A stretch of DNA of 19,631 nt from an uncultured Ruminococcus sp. (GCA_900545285.1 UQYK01000035.1:1-19631), one strand, 5' to 3'. Shown: positions 6,869 to 14,799, counted from the first letter of the stretch. Numbers and translations: made by a program. The notes: generated by a model not told the origin, from the letters alone.

Positions 6869-8815
6869 TTATTTCTGCTTGGTGCGTACCTCTTCCAGCA
6901 GCTTTTCGGTCAGCGCTGCGACTGTCATGCTGCCCAGATCTTCGCCGTTGCGCTTGCGGACAGCAACGGTCTTTTCTTCGCATTCCTTGTCGCCTACAGT
7001 CAGCATATATGGTACCTTTTCCATCGTTGCCTGGCGGATTTTCCAGCCCACCTTTTCGGCACGGCTGTCCACCTCGACACGCAGACCAGCAGCCTCCAGT
7101 GCCTTCTTGACCTCATATGCAAAGTCCAGATGACGGTCTGCAATGGGCACCAGACGAACCTGTTCCGGAGCGACCCACAGCGGCATTGCACCGCCGAAGT
7201 GCTCAATCATATATGCCAGTGTCCGCTCATAGCAGCCCAGTGAGGTTCTGTGAATGATGTACGGCAGCTTCTTCTGGCCGTCCTTATCCTTATAGTACAT
7301 GCCGAAACGCTCTGCCAGCAGCATATCAATCTGAATGGTAACCAGAGTGTCTTCCTTGCCGAATACGTTCTTGTACTGAATATCCAGCTTCGGGCCGTAG
7401 AAGGCAGCTTCATCAATGCCGATCTCATACTTTACGCCCAGGTGATCCAGAATGTTGCCCATGACACGCTGTGCTTCTTCCCACTGCTCCGGTGTACCCT
7501 CGTACTTGTTGCCCGGATTTGCCGGATCCCACTGGGAGAACCGGAAAGTGCAGTCATCCAGCAGGCCGACCGTATCCAGGAAATACTTTGCCAGCTGCAA
7601 GCAGTTCTTGAATTCTTCTTCCAGCTGATCCGGACGCAGGATATAGTGCCCTTCTGAGATGGTAAACTGCCGTACCCGAATCAGGCCGTGCATTTCGCCG
7701 GAATCCTCATTCCGGAACAGGGTGGACGTCTCTGTGAGACGCATGGGCAGGTCACGATAGGAACGCTGCCGGTTCAGGTAAACCTGATACTGGAACGGAC
7801 AGGTCATCGGACGCAGGGCGAAGCAGTCCTTGGTCTCATCGTGGGGATCGCCCAGAACAAACATGCCGTCCAGGTAGTGATCCCAGTGGCCGGAAATCTT
7901 GTACAGTTCCCGCTTTGCCAGCAGCGGTGTCTTGGTCAGCAGACAGCCGTGTGCCTGTTCCACATCTTCTACCCAGCGCTGGAGCAGCTGTACCACTCTG
8001 GCACCCTTCGGCAGCAGCACCGGCAGACCCTGGCCGATTACATCTACTGTTGTAAAGTATTCCAGTTCCCGACCCAGCTTATTGTGGTCACGCTTCTTGG
8101 CTTCTTCCAGCTTTGCCAGATGCTCTTCCAGCATCGCAGCCTTGGGGAATGCCACCGCATAGACACGGGACAGCATCTTGTTCTTTTCAGAGCCTCTCCA
8201 ATAAGCGCCTGTGCAGGACAGCAGCTTAAATGCCTTAATGGTACCGGTTGCCATCAGATGCGGGCCGGCGCACAGATCGGTAAAATCGCCCTGCTGATAG
8301 AAGGAAATCGGTTCTCCGTTTCCGGCATGCTCTTCGCACAGCTCCACCTTATACGGCTCATCCATTTCCTTCAGCTTTGCCACAGCCTCTTCCGGAGACA
8401 AATAGAACTGCTCCAGCTTTTCGTTGGCCTTGACAATTTTCTTCATCTCCGCTTCGATCTTTGTCAGTTCTTCCTGACTGAACGGATGCTCTACGTCAAA
8501 ATCATAATAGAAACCGGTGTCAATGGCCGGGCCGATTGCCAGCTTTGCCTCCGGATACAGGCGCTTGACTGCCTGTGCCAGCACGTGAGAAGCGGTGTGC
8601 CAGAAGGTTTTCTTCCCCTCTTCGCTGTCAAAGGTCATGACCTCAAAGGTGCAGTCATGGTCGATCACAGTCCGCAGGTCACACACCTCGCCGTCCAGCT
8701 TGACACAACATGCTGCCTTATACAGTCCCATGCCAATGCCTTTAATGACCTCTGCTGCGGCAGTCGGTGCTTCCAGCTCCCGGATGCTGCCGTCTTTCAA
8801 TGTCAGTTGAATCAT
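6869..8815 (-). CDS. thrS: Threonyl-tRNA synthetase
   Basis: This class II synthetase charges tRNA-Thr. Starting at the ATG at 8815 it has 648 aa, normal for the family. An N-terminal TGS domain (MIQLTLKDGSIRELEAP) is followed by the editing domain (TASHVLAQAVKRLYPEAKLA, DLCAGPHL). The catalytic core has the zinc ligands Cys in RPMTCPFQYQ, His in ISEGHYI and His in IIHRTSLGCYERT. Class II motif 2 is FRNEDSGEMHGLIRVRQF, and an anticodon-binding domain closes the protein. The frame extends 17 codons upstream, but 8815 is preferred because MIQLTLKDG is a normal start and AAGGAAG lies about 9 bases before it. Expression is under the T-box upstream. Confidence 0.95.
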   Translation of the reverse strand: MIQLTLKDGSIRELEAPTAAAEVIKGIGMGLYKAACCVKLDGEVCDLRTVIDHDCTFEVMTFDSEEGKKTFWHTASHVLAQAVKRLYPEAKLAIGPAIDTGFYYDFDVEHPFSQEELTKIEAEMKKIVKANEKLEQFYLSPEEAVAKLKEMDEPYKVELCEEHAGNGEPISFYQQGDFTDLCAGPHLMATGTIKAFKLLSCTGAYWRGSEKNKMLSRVYAVAFPKAAMLEEHLAKLEEAKKRDHNKLGRELEYFTTVDVIGQGLPVLLPKGARVVQLLQRWVEDVEQAHGCLLTKTPLLAKRELYKISGHWDHYLDGMFVLGDPHDETKDCFALRPMTCPFQYQVYLNRQRSYRDLPMRLTETSTLFRNEDSGEMHGLIRVRQFTISEGHYILRPDQLEEEFKNCLQLAKYFLDTVGLLDDCTFRFSQWDPANPGNKYEGTPEQWEEAQRVMGNILDHLGVKYEIGIDEAAFYGPKLDIQYKNVFGKEDTLVTIQIDMLLAERFGMYYKDKDGQKKLPYIIHRTSLGCYERTLAYMIEHFGGAMPLWVAPEQVRLVPIADRHLDFAYEVKKALEAAGLRVEVDSRAEKVGWKIRQATMEKVPYMLTVGDKECEEKTVAVRKRNGEDLGSMTVAALTEKLLEEVRTKQK

Positions 8816-8880
8816 AATCCATCTTCCTTTCCAGAATGAGCGCTTCTTTTCCGGAGAAAAGACCAAGCGCCAAGCAATAC

Positions 8881-8918
8881 AAAAAGTCCCTTACACAGTA
8901 AGAGACTGTGCAAGGGAC
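8881..8918 (-). terminator. T-box regulated terminator hairpin of thrS
   Basis: Arms 8918-8905 and 8899-8886 (read on the minus strand) form a long stem of about 14 bp with one G-U pair and a CTCTT-type loop, followed by five T (8885-8881). It starts 14 bases after the T-box core, the normal arrangement for antiterminator/terminator exclusion. Confidence 0.9.
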
Positions 8919-9139
8919 GATGAAAAGTCTATCGTGGTTCCACCCTTGTTTCATGCACCCGGCAAAATGCCCGAATGCACCTCGTGGTGTCTGATAACGG
9001 GGACAAACCGCTGCGGATTAGGCAGACTCAGGGAGTGGTATGCATGCGCCTGCCTCATGTACCGCTGCTCTCAGCCGGTGGCAGCGATTCTCTGGAACAG
9101 ATTCTGTCGGCGGATGCCGTTCCCCTCAACGTTTTGATA
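8881..9139 (-). promoter_or_regulatory. T-box riboswitch leader of thrS (threonine specifier ACC)
   Basis: The transcript leader carries the T-box core GGGTGGAACCACG (minus strand, 8945-8933), which pairs with the uncharged tRNA 3' end. A terminator hairpin follows. In Stem I, a loop with ATACCACTCC near 9025-9015 can present the Thr codon ACC, bounded by short GGCAT/ATGC and GGGG/CTCC pairings. That agrees with thrS being the next gene. In threonine starvation, uncharged tRNA-Thr would stabilise the antiterminator and allow read-through. The T-box core and terminator are certain by eye; the exact specifier alignment is my reading. Confidence 0.93.
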
Positions 9140-9145
9140 CCATAC

Positions 9146-9174
9146 AGTATAGCACAAACCGTTTCAGCTGTCAA
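9146..9174 (-). promoter_or_regulatory. Consensus promoter of the T-box/thrS transcript
   Basis: On the minus strand TTGACA (9174-9169), a 17-base spacer and TATACT (9151-9146) form a near-perfect sigma-A promoter. The predicted start is near 9139, about 320 bases before the thrS ATG. Confidence 0.85.
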
Positions 9175-9227
9175 CAGGCATTTTCCACGAAAACCGCTGT
9201 CGATTTTGTACAGAACTTGTCCACATG

Positions 9228-9875
9228 TCAGGAATTGTGCTGTTGTTCCCGCCGCTCCGCCTCCAGCCGGCTGTACACACAGCCGCAGAAATTCTGCCGG
9301 TACAGATCATATTCCCTGGAAAGGGCAATAGAGCGCTGATAGCCGCCCTTTTTCTTGAAGTCCGTGGGCAGCCACGGGATGCCGTACTGCTCCGCCAGTT
9401 CCGCCCCTCTGGTGTTGATAAACACCGCGTCTTTATGGGGGCTGATGGTCAGCGTTGTGCAGACAAAATCCGGTGCCGGTGTCTGCATTGCGGCAGCCCG
9501 AAAGCTTTCTTCCAGTCGATGCCCGATGCATTTCTGACAGCGCGCCCCCCGTTCCGGCTCCTGCTCCAATCCCTTTGCCAGCGCATAAAACCGTTCCGGC
9601 GCATAATCGCCGTCCAGAATTGTCACCGGATGCGAAAGAGGCATGGTCTGCACCAGCCGTTTCAGTTCCGCCTTCCGGTGGAGATACTCCTCCTCCGGCG
9701 CAATGTTGGGATTATAAAAGAACAGGGTAATCGCAAAATACTGACTCAGATATTCCAGCACATAGCTGCTGCACGGCGCACAGCAGGCGTGGAGAAACAG
9801 CACCGGAACCCGATCTGTAGGGAGCGCTTTCAGCAGCCGGTCAGTTTCCAGCTGATAATTGATTTTGGACTGCAT
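9228..9875 (-). CDS. queH: Epoxyqueuosine reductase QueH
   Basis: QueH catalyses the last step of queuosine synthesis in tRNA, reducing epoxyqueuosine to queuosine; it is unrelated to the cobalamin-dependent QueG. The 215-aa protein has the family signatures LHACCAPCSSY (28-38), FFYNPNI, RCQKCIGHRL (112-121), TTLTISPHKD (140-149), TDFKKKGGYQRS and YRQNFCGC (192-199). The conserved cysteines bind the Fe-S and iron centre. Its start lies 35 bases inside the end of the amidase gene. No Shine-Dalgarno sequence is visible there, so translation is probably coupled. No other queuosine genes are in the window. A T-box promoter for the next gene (thrS) begins about 55 bases downstream. Confidence 0.93.
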   Translation of the reverse strand: MQSKINYQLETDRLLKALPTDRVPVLFLHACCAPCSSYVLEYLSQYFAITLFFYNPNIAPEEEYLHRKAELKRLVQTMPLSHPVTILDGDYAPERFYALAKGLEQEPERGARCQKCIGHRLEESFRAAAMQTPAPDFVCTTLTISPHKDAVFINTRGAELAEQYGIPWLPTDFKKKGGYQRSIALSREYDLYRQNFCGCVYSRLEAERREQQHNS

Positions 9876-10701
9876 TTGTCGTTGTTGCGGCAGAAGCGCC
9901 GTCTGCGCCGGAGGCGATATCTGTAGTTCCAGCAGCGGCAGCAGTGCCGCCGGCCGGTGTTACCTGGAGATAATTGCAGATACCCGTTGCAATGGCGCTT
10001 GCAATATTGTCCTCATTGTCCAGAATCCACTGTGCCACATTGGGACCGTCATGGAATTCCACCTCAATCAGACAGCTGGGGCTTTTATTGTTGCCGATTT
10101 CATACTGATAGGAGTCTGATCCGCTCTGAGAGCCATCCAGCAGACCCCGGTCAGCAGTCGGTGTCAGATTTGCCACCGGATCATACACAGCCTGTGCCAG
10201 TGCCTTACTCTGCTCGGAAGAGCTGTTGTAATAGCAGTCTGTTCCCACGCCGGTACCCTGGTTGGTGTGGATGGCAACATAAGCAGCCAGGCCGTTGTCT
10301 CCCATTGCCGCCTTGGTCTGGAGGCTGTCGTCTGCGCCGGCTACAATGACCTGTACGCCGGACTGCTGCAAAATAGCGGCGGTCTTGTCTGCCAGAATCC
10401 GGCAGACTTCGGCTTCATTGGTGTCACCCACCTGGAACAGGTTGTCCGACTGATTGGACGGGCTGAGATATACCGTATTGGTATAGTTCTGCGTTGCTTC
10501 TTCAGTTGTGCCTTCTGTTGCAGATGTCGTAGACTGTACCACATTGGGCTTGGTGCCTGCTTTTTTGCTGGAGCAGCTGGAGCAGCACTTCACCAGAAGT
10601 ACGATCAGCAGTACAAAAATCACAAGGACTGCCAGAATACGGTCATACCGTACCCGGCGATGTGTGTTTCTGGAGCGCGGTGTCTGTTTGGTTGGTTGCA
10701 T
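9841..10701 (-). CDS. N-acetylmuramoyl-L-alanine amidase (Amidase_3), membrane-anchored
   Basis: The 286-aa protein has a basic N-terminus, one membrane anchor (about 22-38, LAVLVIFVLLIVLLV) and a Ser/Thr-rich linker (41-74). An Amidase_3 domain spans 75-246, and the tail is Ala/Thr/Gly-rich. Recognisable segments are VYLSPSNQSDNLF (77-89), GDTNEAEVCRILADK (E96), AIHTNQG (H145) and SCLIEVEFHDGP (E213/E215) with WILDNEDNIA. It would cut the bond between MurNAc and the stem peptide outside the cell. The usual first zinc-ligand motif DPGHGG is replaced by LSPSNQ, as in a known clostridial subgroup. GGAGG sits 9 bases before the ATG. Its 3' end overlaps queH by 35 bases. Confidence 0.85.
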   Translation of the reverse strand: MQPTKQTPRSRNTHRRVRYDRILAVLVIFVLLIVLLVKCCSSCSSKKAGTKPNVVQSTTSATEGTTEEATQNYTNTVYLSPSNQSDNLFQVGDTNEAEVCRILADKTAAILQQSGVQVIVAGADDSLQTKAAMGDNGLAAYVAIHTNQGTGVGTDCYYNSSSEQSKALAQAVYDPVANLTPTADRGLLDGSQSGSDSYQYEIGNNKSPSCLIEVEFHDGPNVAQWILDNEDNIASAIATGICNYLQVTPAGGTAAAAGTTDIASGADGASAATTTNAVQNQLSAGN

Positions 10702-10786
10702 GATAATTTACCTCCGATTCCTTTTTCCCGTTTTTTCGCAGCACAGCGGCTGCATGCCGGCTTTTCGCCGGAAGCAGGCAGAGATT

Positions 10787-11653
10787 TTACTGATCCTCCA
10801 GGGATTTCAGTGCCTTCCGTTCTGCCTGATTTACCTTGATTTTTCCGTCCCGGAGCAATGTCACTTCACTGCGGTTTGTCTTTACCGGAACGTCTGACTT
10901 ATCCGGCAGCACCTTCAGGTCACCGGTAAGCGGATTGGTCTCACAGACCTTTGCATGGGTACCGTCCTTCATCACGACCAGTGCCCCCATCTTCGGTGTA
11001 ATCCGGAGCAGCTCCTCATAGACATTCTGCTCGTACTTGAGACAACACATCAGTCTGCCGCAGCAGCCGGAAATCTTTGCCGGATTGAGCGACAGCCCCT
11101 GTTCCTTTGCCATCTTTATAGAAACCGGCTGAAAGTCCTGCAAATGACCCTTGCAGCAGAACTCCCTGCCGCAGATGCCGATGCCGCCCAGGATCTTCGC
11201 CTTGTCCCGGACACCGATCTGCCGCAGCTCAATCCGGGTGCGGAACACCGCCGCCAGATCCTTGACCAGTTCCCGAAAATCCACCCGGTTATCTGCGGTA
11301 AAGTAGAACAGCAGCTTGCTGTTGTCAAAGGTGCATTCCACATCCACCAGATTCATTTTCAGTCCCCGAAAAGCGATTTTCTGCTGACAAACCTGAAAGG
11401 CCTTTGCCTCCTTCTTCCGGTTCAGTTCCATAATCCGCCGGTCGTCTTTGGTTGCAACCCGGATAATCGGCTTGAGAGGTGCTGTGATCTCGGTCTTGGG
11501 AATCTGCTTGTTCGGAATGGCGACCTCGCCACATTCCGTCCCCCGTGCCGTTTCCGTAATGACCAGATCTCCTGCGTGCACCTGATTGCCGCCGGGAGAG
11601 AAATAATAAATTTTTCCGCCGTCCTTAAAGCGGACGCCGATGATTTCTGTCAT
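10787..11653 (-). CDS. ricT: PSP1-domain protein RicT (YaaT)
   Basis: RicT is one of three proteins (RicA/YmcA, RicF/YlbF, RicT/YaaT) that form a complex modulating RNase Y-dependent mRNA processing, and sporulation and biofilm formation in Bacillus. The 288-aa protein has the PSP1 domain and the conserved cysteines of the family, GGIGICGREFCCKGH (156-170) and SGCCGRLMCCLKYE (195-208). These carry Fe-S clusters in the Bacillus complex. The segment FYFTADNRVDFRELVKDLA is also typical. It follows holB by 32 bases, the same order as holB-yaaT in Bacillus. AAAGGA lies about 10 bases before the ATG. A gap of 85 bases without a terminator separates it from the amidase gene. Confidence 0.93.
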   Translation of the reverse strand: MTEIIGVRFKDGGKIYYFSPGGNQVHAGDLVITETARGTECGEVAIPNKQIPKTEITAPLKPIIRVATKDDRRIMELNRKKEAKAFQVCQQKIAFRGLKMNLVDVECTFDNSKLLFYFTADNRVDFRELVKDLAAVFRTRIELRQIGVRDKAKILGGIGICGREFCCKGHLQDFQPVSIKMAKEQGLSLNPAKISGCCGRLMCCLKYEQNVYEELLRITPKMGALVVMKDGTHAKVCETNPLTGDLKVLPDKSDVPVKTNRSEVTLLRDGKIKVNQAERKALKSLEDQ

Positions 11654-11685
11654 AGAATCCTAATCCTTTCTGCGCGCCGTCCGCA

Positions 11686-12654
11686 TCAGCAGGCATCCAT
11701 GCAGGAAGCACAGAGTGCTGACAGTGCAAGAGGCAGATTGACATTTGCCTGAATCGCGGCATACGCTTTGTCCACAGCCAGGTGCATGGCCTGTCCGCCG
11801 GCAGCAGAAAGCCGTTCCGAAAGCCGCGCCGCCCCTTCGGCATCACATCCGATGCACGCCGCAGAAGCGTCATATTTCCGCGCCATTGCGTCCCGTATGG
11901 TACGGTCAAAAAGCGTCAGAAACAAAAGTGCCTGCTCCCGCTGTTTTCCCAATACGGCCGCCGCCTGTAAAAACGTATACTCGTTCCTACTTATTATACT
12001 ATTGATTGCGGATTTTGTCAATGCAGCAACGGTGCGAATTGGCTCCTGCTGCAAAAAATCTTTACATCTGCCGATATTTCCGTGAAACACTCCGACAGCT
12101 TCCTGGATTTCCTGCGGCGCAAAGCCCTCTGCTTCCAGGGCGCTGCGGCACTGCTCCTCTGACACCGGCCCCAGAGGGAGCGCGATAATCCGGGAGCGCA
12201 CCGTAGGCAAAAGCGCCGCCGGCGACTGTGCCGTAAAGAAGAAATAGGCATAGTCCTGGGGTTCCTCAATGGCTTTCAGCAGCAGATTCTGCGACCGGGG
12301 ATCCATCTTGTCGCAGTCGAAGAAAAAGCAGCACTTCGCATCCCCTTCATTGGGGGGCGTTGCCAGATCTGTGCAGATCTGCCGCACCGTGTCCGCCGAA
12401 AAGCCGCCCAGCTTTCCGCTGGTTTCCGCGCAGATCACATCCGGGTGCACGCCGTCCTGAAACATGCGGCAGGATTTACACACACCACAGGGCTTTTCCG
12501 CGCCGCTGCACAGAAGTGCCGCCGCAGTACGGCGCGCCAGCGTCTTTTTCCCCAGCCCCGGATCTCCGTAAAACAAAAACCCGTGCGCCGTCCGGTTTCG
12601 CTGAATCATCTGGCGCAGTGTCTGCTGCACCAGTTCGTTTCCATAAAATATCAT
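11686..12654 (-). CDS. holB: DNA polymerase III delta-prime subunit
   Basis: This is the clamp-loader subunit of the replicative polymerase. From the chosen start it has 322 aa. It shows Walker A GDPGLGKKT near residue 30, a four-cysteine zinc motif (CSGAEKPCGVCKSC), a Walker B-like FFFDCDKMDPRSQNLLLKAIEEP and TVRSRI. An alternative TTG start two codons upstream (12660) has the better distance to AGGAG (6 bases against 12). ATG at 12654 gives MIFYGNE, which resembles family starts, so the choice is open. The gene follows the decarboxylase-family gene by about 25 bases. The AT-rich patch near 11975-12020 on the antisense strand is inside the gene and seems to carry no function. Confidence 0.92.
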   Translation of the reverse strand: MIFYGNELVQQTLRQMIQRNRTAHGFLFYGDPGLGKKTLARRTAAALLCSGAEKPCGVCKSCRMFQDGVHPDVICAETSGKLGGFSADTVRQICTDLATPPNEGDAKCCFFFDCDKMDPRSQNLLLKAIEEPQDYAYFFFTAQSPAALLPTVRSRIIALPLGPVSEEQCRSALEAEGFAPQEIQEAVGVFHGNIGRCKDFLQQEPIRTVAALTKSAINSIISRNEYTFLQAAAVLGKQREQALLFLTLFDRTIRDAMARKYDASAACIGCDAEGAARLSERLSAAGGQAMHLAVDKAYAAIQANVNLPLALSALCASCMDAC

Positions 12655-12683
12655 TTCCAATTGATTCTCCTGTTATTCTGCCG

Positions 12684-14012
12684 TTACTGCACCACGCAGA
12701 TTTCCGAGATGCCATAGCCCCTGCACACGGCAATGCATGCGCTGTCAATCCGCTCGCCGCTGAGTACAATGGGAACAGCCGGCGGACAGGGCACCTTTAC
12801 TGCGGCACAGATTCTGCCGCTGCTTGCCTCCACCGGGATGATCTCCTGCGGTGCCAGCGCCGCCTCCCGGATGCCGCAGACCGTTTCCGGCCGGGGCAGC
12901 TGAAACCGCACCGGCACCGCCTGTTTTTCCGGAACAAAGTCTGCCAGCGCCTGCTCCAGCGCCTGAATTTCTGCCCGGTCGGTGGCCGCAGAGCACAACA
13001 GCACCACGTGGTACGGGTCGGCATATTCTGCAACAATCCCCCGCTTTTCCAGGAACTGCGAAAGCTCCCGGCCGTCACAGCCGCTCTCCGCCGCCGCAAT
13101 GGTAAAATGAAACGGGTCTCCGTCTGCAAACCGATAGCGGTCAGAGAAAATGCACTTCAATTCCTGAAGCTGGTCTGCCACAGACAGCAGCTGTTCCCGA
13201 AACAGCGGTGAAGCCAGTTCCCGGTTGCACCAGTCCAGCGAGGCCAGCTGGATATAGGACGGGCTGGTAGAAGCAAACATTGCCATTGCGCCCTGCACCC
13301 GTTCCGGTGCAGCGTCCAGCTCATTGCGCACGTGGAGGTACGCCGTTCCCGTAAAGCCAGACAGCATCTTGTGGGCAGAGTCACAGCAATAATCTGCCCC
13401 CAGCTGAATGGGATGTTCGTGCTCCGGCAAAAATGCCAGATGGGCACCGTGGGCATTGTCTACCAGCAGCTTTGCGTGATATTTCTGGCAGATTTCCGCC
13501 AGCGCGCCGATGTCTGCCTTGTGTCCCAGATAGTCGGGAGAAGTGATGTAAATACAGGCCGGCCGCCGCAGCTGTTCCAGCGCTGCGGCAAAGTCCTCCG
13601 GCGCATACACCCCGGAGAGAATGCTGTCACTGGACCGGGGATATACCCACTGCACCGGCAAATCCAGCAGCACACAGGCATTGAGAAACGCCCGGTGCAC
13701 ATTCCGCGCCGCGATCACTGCCCTTCCCTCCTGCTTCATCAGCAGAAGCATGGTCTGAATGCACAGGGTGGAGCCTGCGCAGGAATAAAAGGTATAGGCA
13801 GTTCCGTAGAGGGCGGCAGCATTTTTTTCGCTTTCTGCAATAATGCCGTCTGCTTCAAAGAGGCTGTCTGCGCCGGGAATTTCCGTTAAGTCCAGTTCTG
13901 CCGCCGTTTGCAGCAGCGGCGGCCCAAACCGCCCTTTGTGTCCGGGCATATGCATGCGGACTGGTTTTTTCTCCGTATATTGCAGCAAAAAATCATAAAT
14001 CGGTGTTTTCAT
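12684..14012 (-). CDS. Orn/Lys/Arg decarboxylase-family PLP enzyme (YaaO-like)
   Basis: This fold-type I PLP enzyme has 442 aa from the chosen start. It carries RMHMPGHKGR, SCAGSTLCIQTMLLL, LLVDNAHGAHLAF with the cofactor Asp, and CDSAHKMLSGFTGTAYLH with the PLP lysine (Lys215). This group decarboxylates basic amino acids, most often arginine or lysine, in polyamine synthesis; the substrate cannot be told from motifs. The ATG at 14012 gives the usual MKTPIYDFL beginning and is preceded by GGAGG at a long 13-base distance. An ATG eight codons upstream (14036) has no better site. The gene lies directly before holB and ricT, like yaaO near holB-yaaT in Bacillus. There is no terminator between it and the preceding sigma-like gene. 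Confidence 0.88.
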   Translation of the reverse strand: MKTPIYDFLLQYTEKKPVRMHMPGHKGRFGPPLLQTAAELDLTEIPGADSLFEADGIIAESEKNAAALYGTAYTFYSCAGSTLCIQTMLLLMKQEGRAVIAARNVHRAFLNACVLLDLPVQWVYPRSSDSILSGVYAPEDFAAALEQLRRPACIYITSPDYLGHKADIGALAEICQKYHAKLLVDNAHGAHLAFLPEHEHPIQLGADYCCDSAHKMLSGFTGTAYLHVRNELDAAPERVQGAMAMFASTSPSYIQLASLDWCNRELASPLFREQLLSVADQLQELKCIFSDRYRFADGDPFHFTIAAAESGCDGRELSQFLEKRGIVAEYADPYHVVLLCSAATDRAEIQALEQALADFVPEKQAVPVRFQLPRPETVCGIREAALAPQEIIPVEASSGRICAAVKVPCPPAVPIVLSGERIDSACIAVCRGYGISEICVVQ

Positions 14013-14066
14013 AAATTCTGTTTGACCTCCGGGCATTAAAGCCCATGGATTCCTGTAAAAATGGTT

Positions 14067-14309
14067 CTAAAATTTCAGATTGCAGGCACACAGCCGGCTG
14101 CGGATGGTGTCAAAGGCGCGGCGGTGGGTATGCGAAACGGATGAAACCGAGACCCCCAGCGCCTGTGCAATTTCCGGCATCGTCTTCTGCTCTTTATAGT
14201 ATAACACAAGAATCTGCTTTTGTCTTGCAGAAAGTTCATTTTCTATGATATTTTTTGCAAGCAGACTGGCATAGCGTCTCCGTTCCCGGCGTTCCACTTG
14301 TGAATCCAT
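14067..14309 (-). CDS. Small sigma-70 region-4-like HTH protein
   Basis: From the ATG at 14309 the protein has 80 aa and is rich in Arg and Glu at the start (VERRERRRYASLLAKNIIE). A sigma-region-4-like helix-turn-helix follows: LSARQKQILVLYYKEQKTM then PEIAQALGVSVSSVSHTHRRA. Region 2 is absent, so it cannot be a full sigma factor. GGAGG lies 5 bases before this ATG. A TTG at 14363 would add 18 residues and overlap the previous gene by 10 bases, and cannot be excluded. It probably binds DNA as a regulator together with the coiled-coil protein encoded just before it. Small HTH proteins of this shape also occur in mobile elements, but nothing else here looks mobile. Confidence 0.75.
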   Translation of the reverse strand: MDSQVERRERRRYASLLAKNIIENELSARQKQILVLYYKEQKTMPEIAQALGVSVSSVSHTHRRAFDTIRSRLCACNLKF

Positions 14310-14353
14310 AGCATCCTCCGGGAAAAACAGCGCTTTCCAGTCCTCTCTGACCG

Positions 14354-14593
14354 TTACCCGCAAATGCTGTCACCTGCGCTTTCCGCCGCCTTTTCCGCTT
14401 CCAGATAAGGCAGCACTGTCCGGATCAGGTGCTCCATTTCATAGTATTCCTCCAGAAGCAGCCGCCTTCTGCGATCCAGATTCTGCCGTTCCATCAGAGA
14501 AAGTGTGCGGTCGGACAAGCTGTTTTTCAGCTGTGCCACCCGTGTTTTCAGCTGTGCCTGTCCCATTCGATAGTTTTCGATGATCTGTTTCAT
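14354..14593 (-). CDS. Small coiled-coil protein of unknown function
   Basis: The 79-aa protein starting MKQIIENYRMGQAQLKTR is almost entirely helical, with heptad-like spacing of Leu/Ile/Met (QLKTRVAQLKNSLSDR, LMERQNLDRRRRLLLEEYY, MEHLIRTVLPYLEAEKA). I do not recognise a family. GGAG lies 8 bases before the ATG at 14593; the open frame extends upstream but has no better start. It is the first gene after a good promoter and sits immediately before the sigma-like HTH gene. The two look like a pair, perhaps a regulator and its partner. No membrane segment or signal peptide is seen. Confidence 0.7.
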   Translation of the reverse strand: MKQIIENYRMGQAQLKTRVAQLKNSLSDRTLSLMERQNLDRRRRLLLEEYYEMEHLIRTVLPYLEAEKAAESAGDSICG

Positions 14594-14673
14594 AGACCTG
14601 ACTCCTTTCCATTGGCATTCGCTTTTCGCGCGCTGCGCCGAAATGCGACATGGTTTTTCTGCTTTCACCCTGG

Positions 14674-14702
14674 ATTCTACCAGCTGATTCTGCAAAAGTC
14701 AA
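14674..14702 (-). promoter_or_regulatory. Promoter of the HTH-decarboxylase-holB-ricT-amidase-queH operon
   Basis: On the minus strand TTGACT (14702-14697), a 17-base spacer and TAGAAT (14679-14674) make a near-consensus sigma-A promoter starting near 14667. No terminator was seen from here to the end of queH at 9228, so a single transcript of about 5.4 kb is possible. Further internal promoters cannot be excluded. Confidence 0.7.
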
Positions 14703-14708
14703 GGCCAA

Positions 14709-14725
14709 GTTCTGAAAAACAGAAC
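14709..14725. promoter_or_regulatory. Palindrome just upstream of the operon promoter (possible operator)
   Basis: GTTCTG (14709-14714) and CAGAAC (14720-14725) form a perfect inverted repeat around five A, ending 7 bases from the -35 of the minus-strand promoter. It has the shape of a repressor or activator site. The small HTH protein encoded first in the operon is one candidate ligand; this is inference only. Confidence 0.3.
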
Positions 14726-14732
14726 ATTTTTT

Positions 14733-14799
14733 CAAAAAAGAACATGCCCTTCCGGACAAACGCAGATTTTCACGCACTGCATCTGTCCGAAAGGGCATG
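14733..14799 (-). terminator. Terminator of the solute-binding lipoprotein gene
   Basis: Arms 14799-14784 and 14758-14743 (minus-strand reading) pair over 16 positions with one mismatch. They are followed by a T-rich run (TTCTTTTTT). The hairpin lies about 22 bases after the lipoprotein stop codon. Confidence 0.8.

Noticed and set aside
7688..8839. A long plus-strand frame opposite thrS
   Set aside because: It is antisense to the conserved thrS core and is explained by base composition.
10757..10772. GCCGG hairpin between ricT and the amidase gene as a terminator
   Set aside because: The stem is only five base pairs and no T run follows on the minus strand.
14709..14725. Reading the GTTCTG/CAGAAC palindrome as a LexA (SOS) box
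   Set aside because: The Firmicutes LexA box has GAAC on the left and GTTC on the right; here the order is reversed, so it is only listed as a possible operator.
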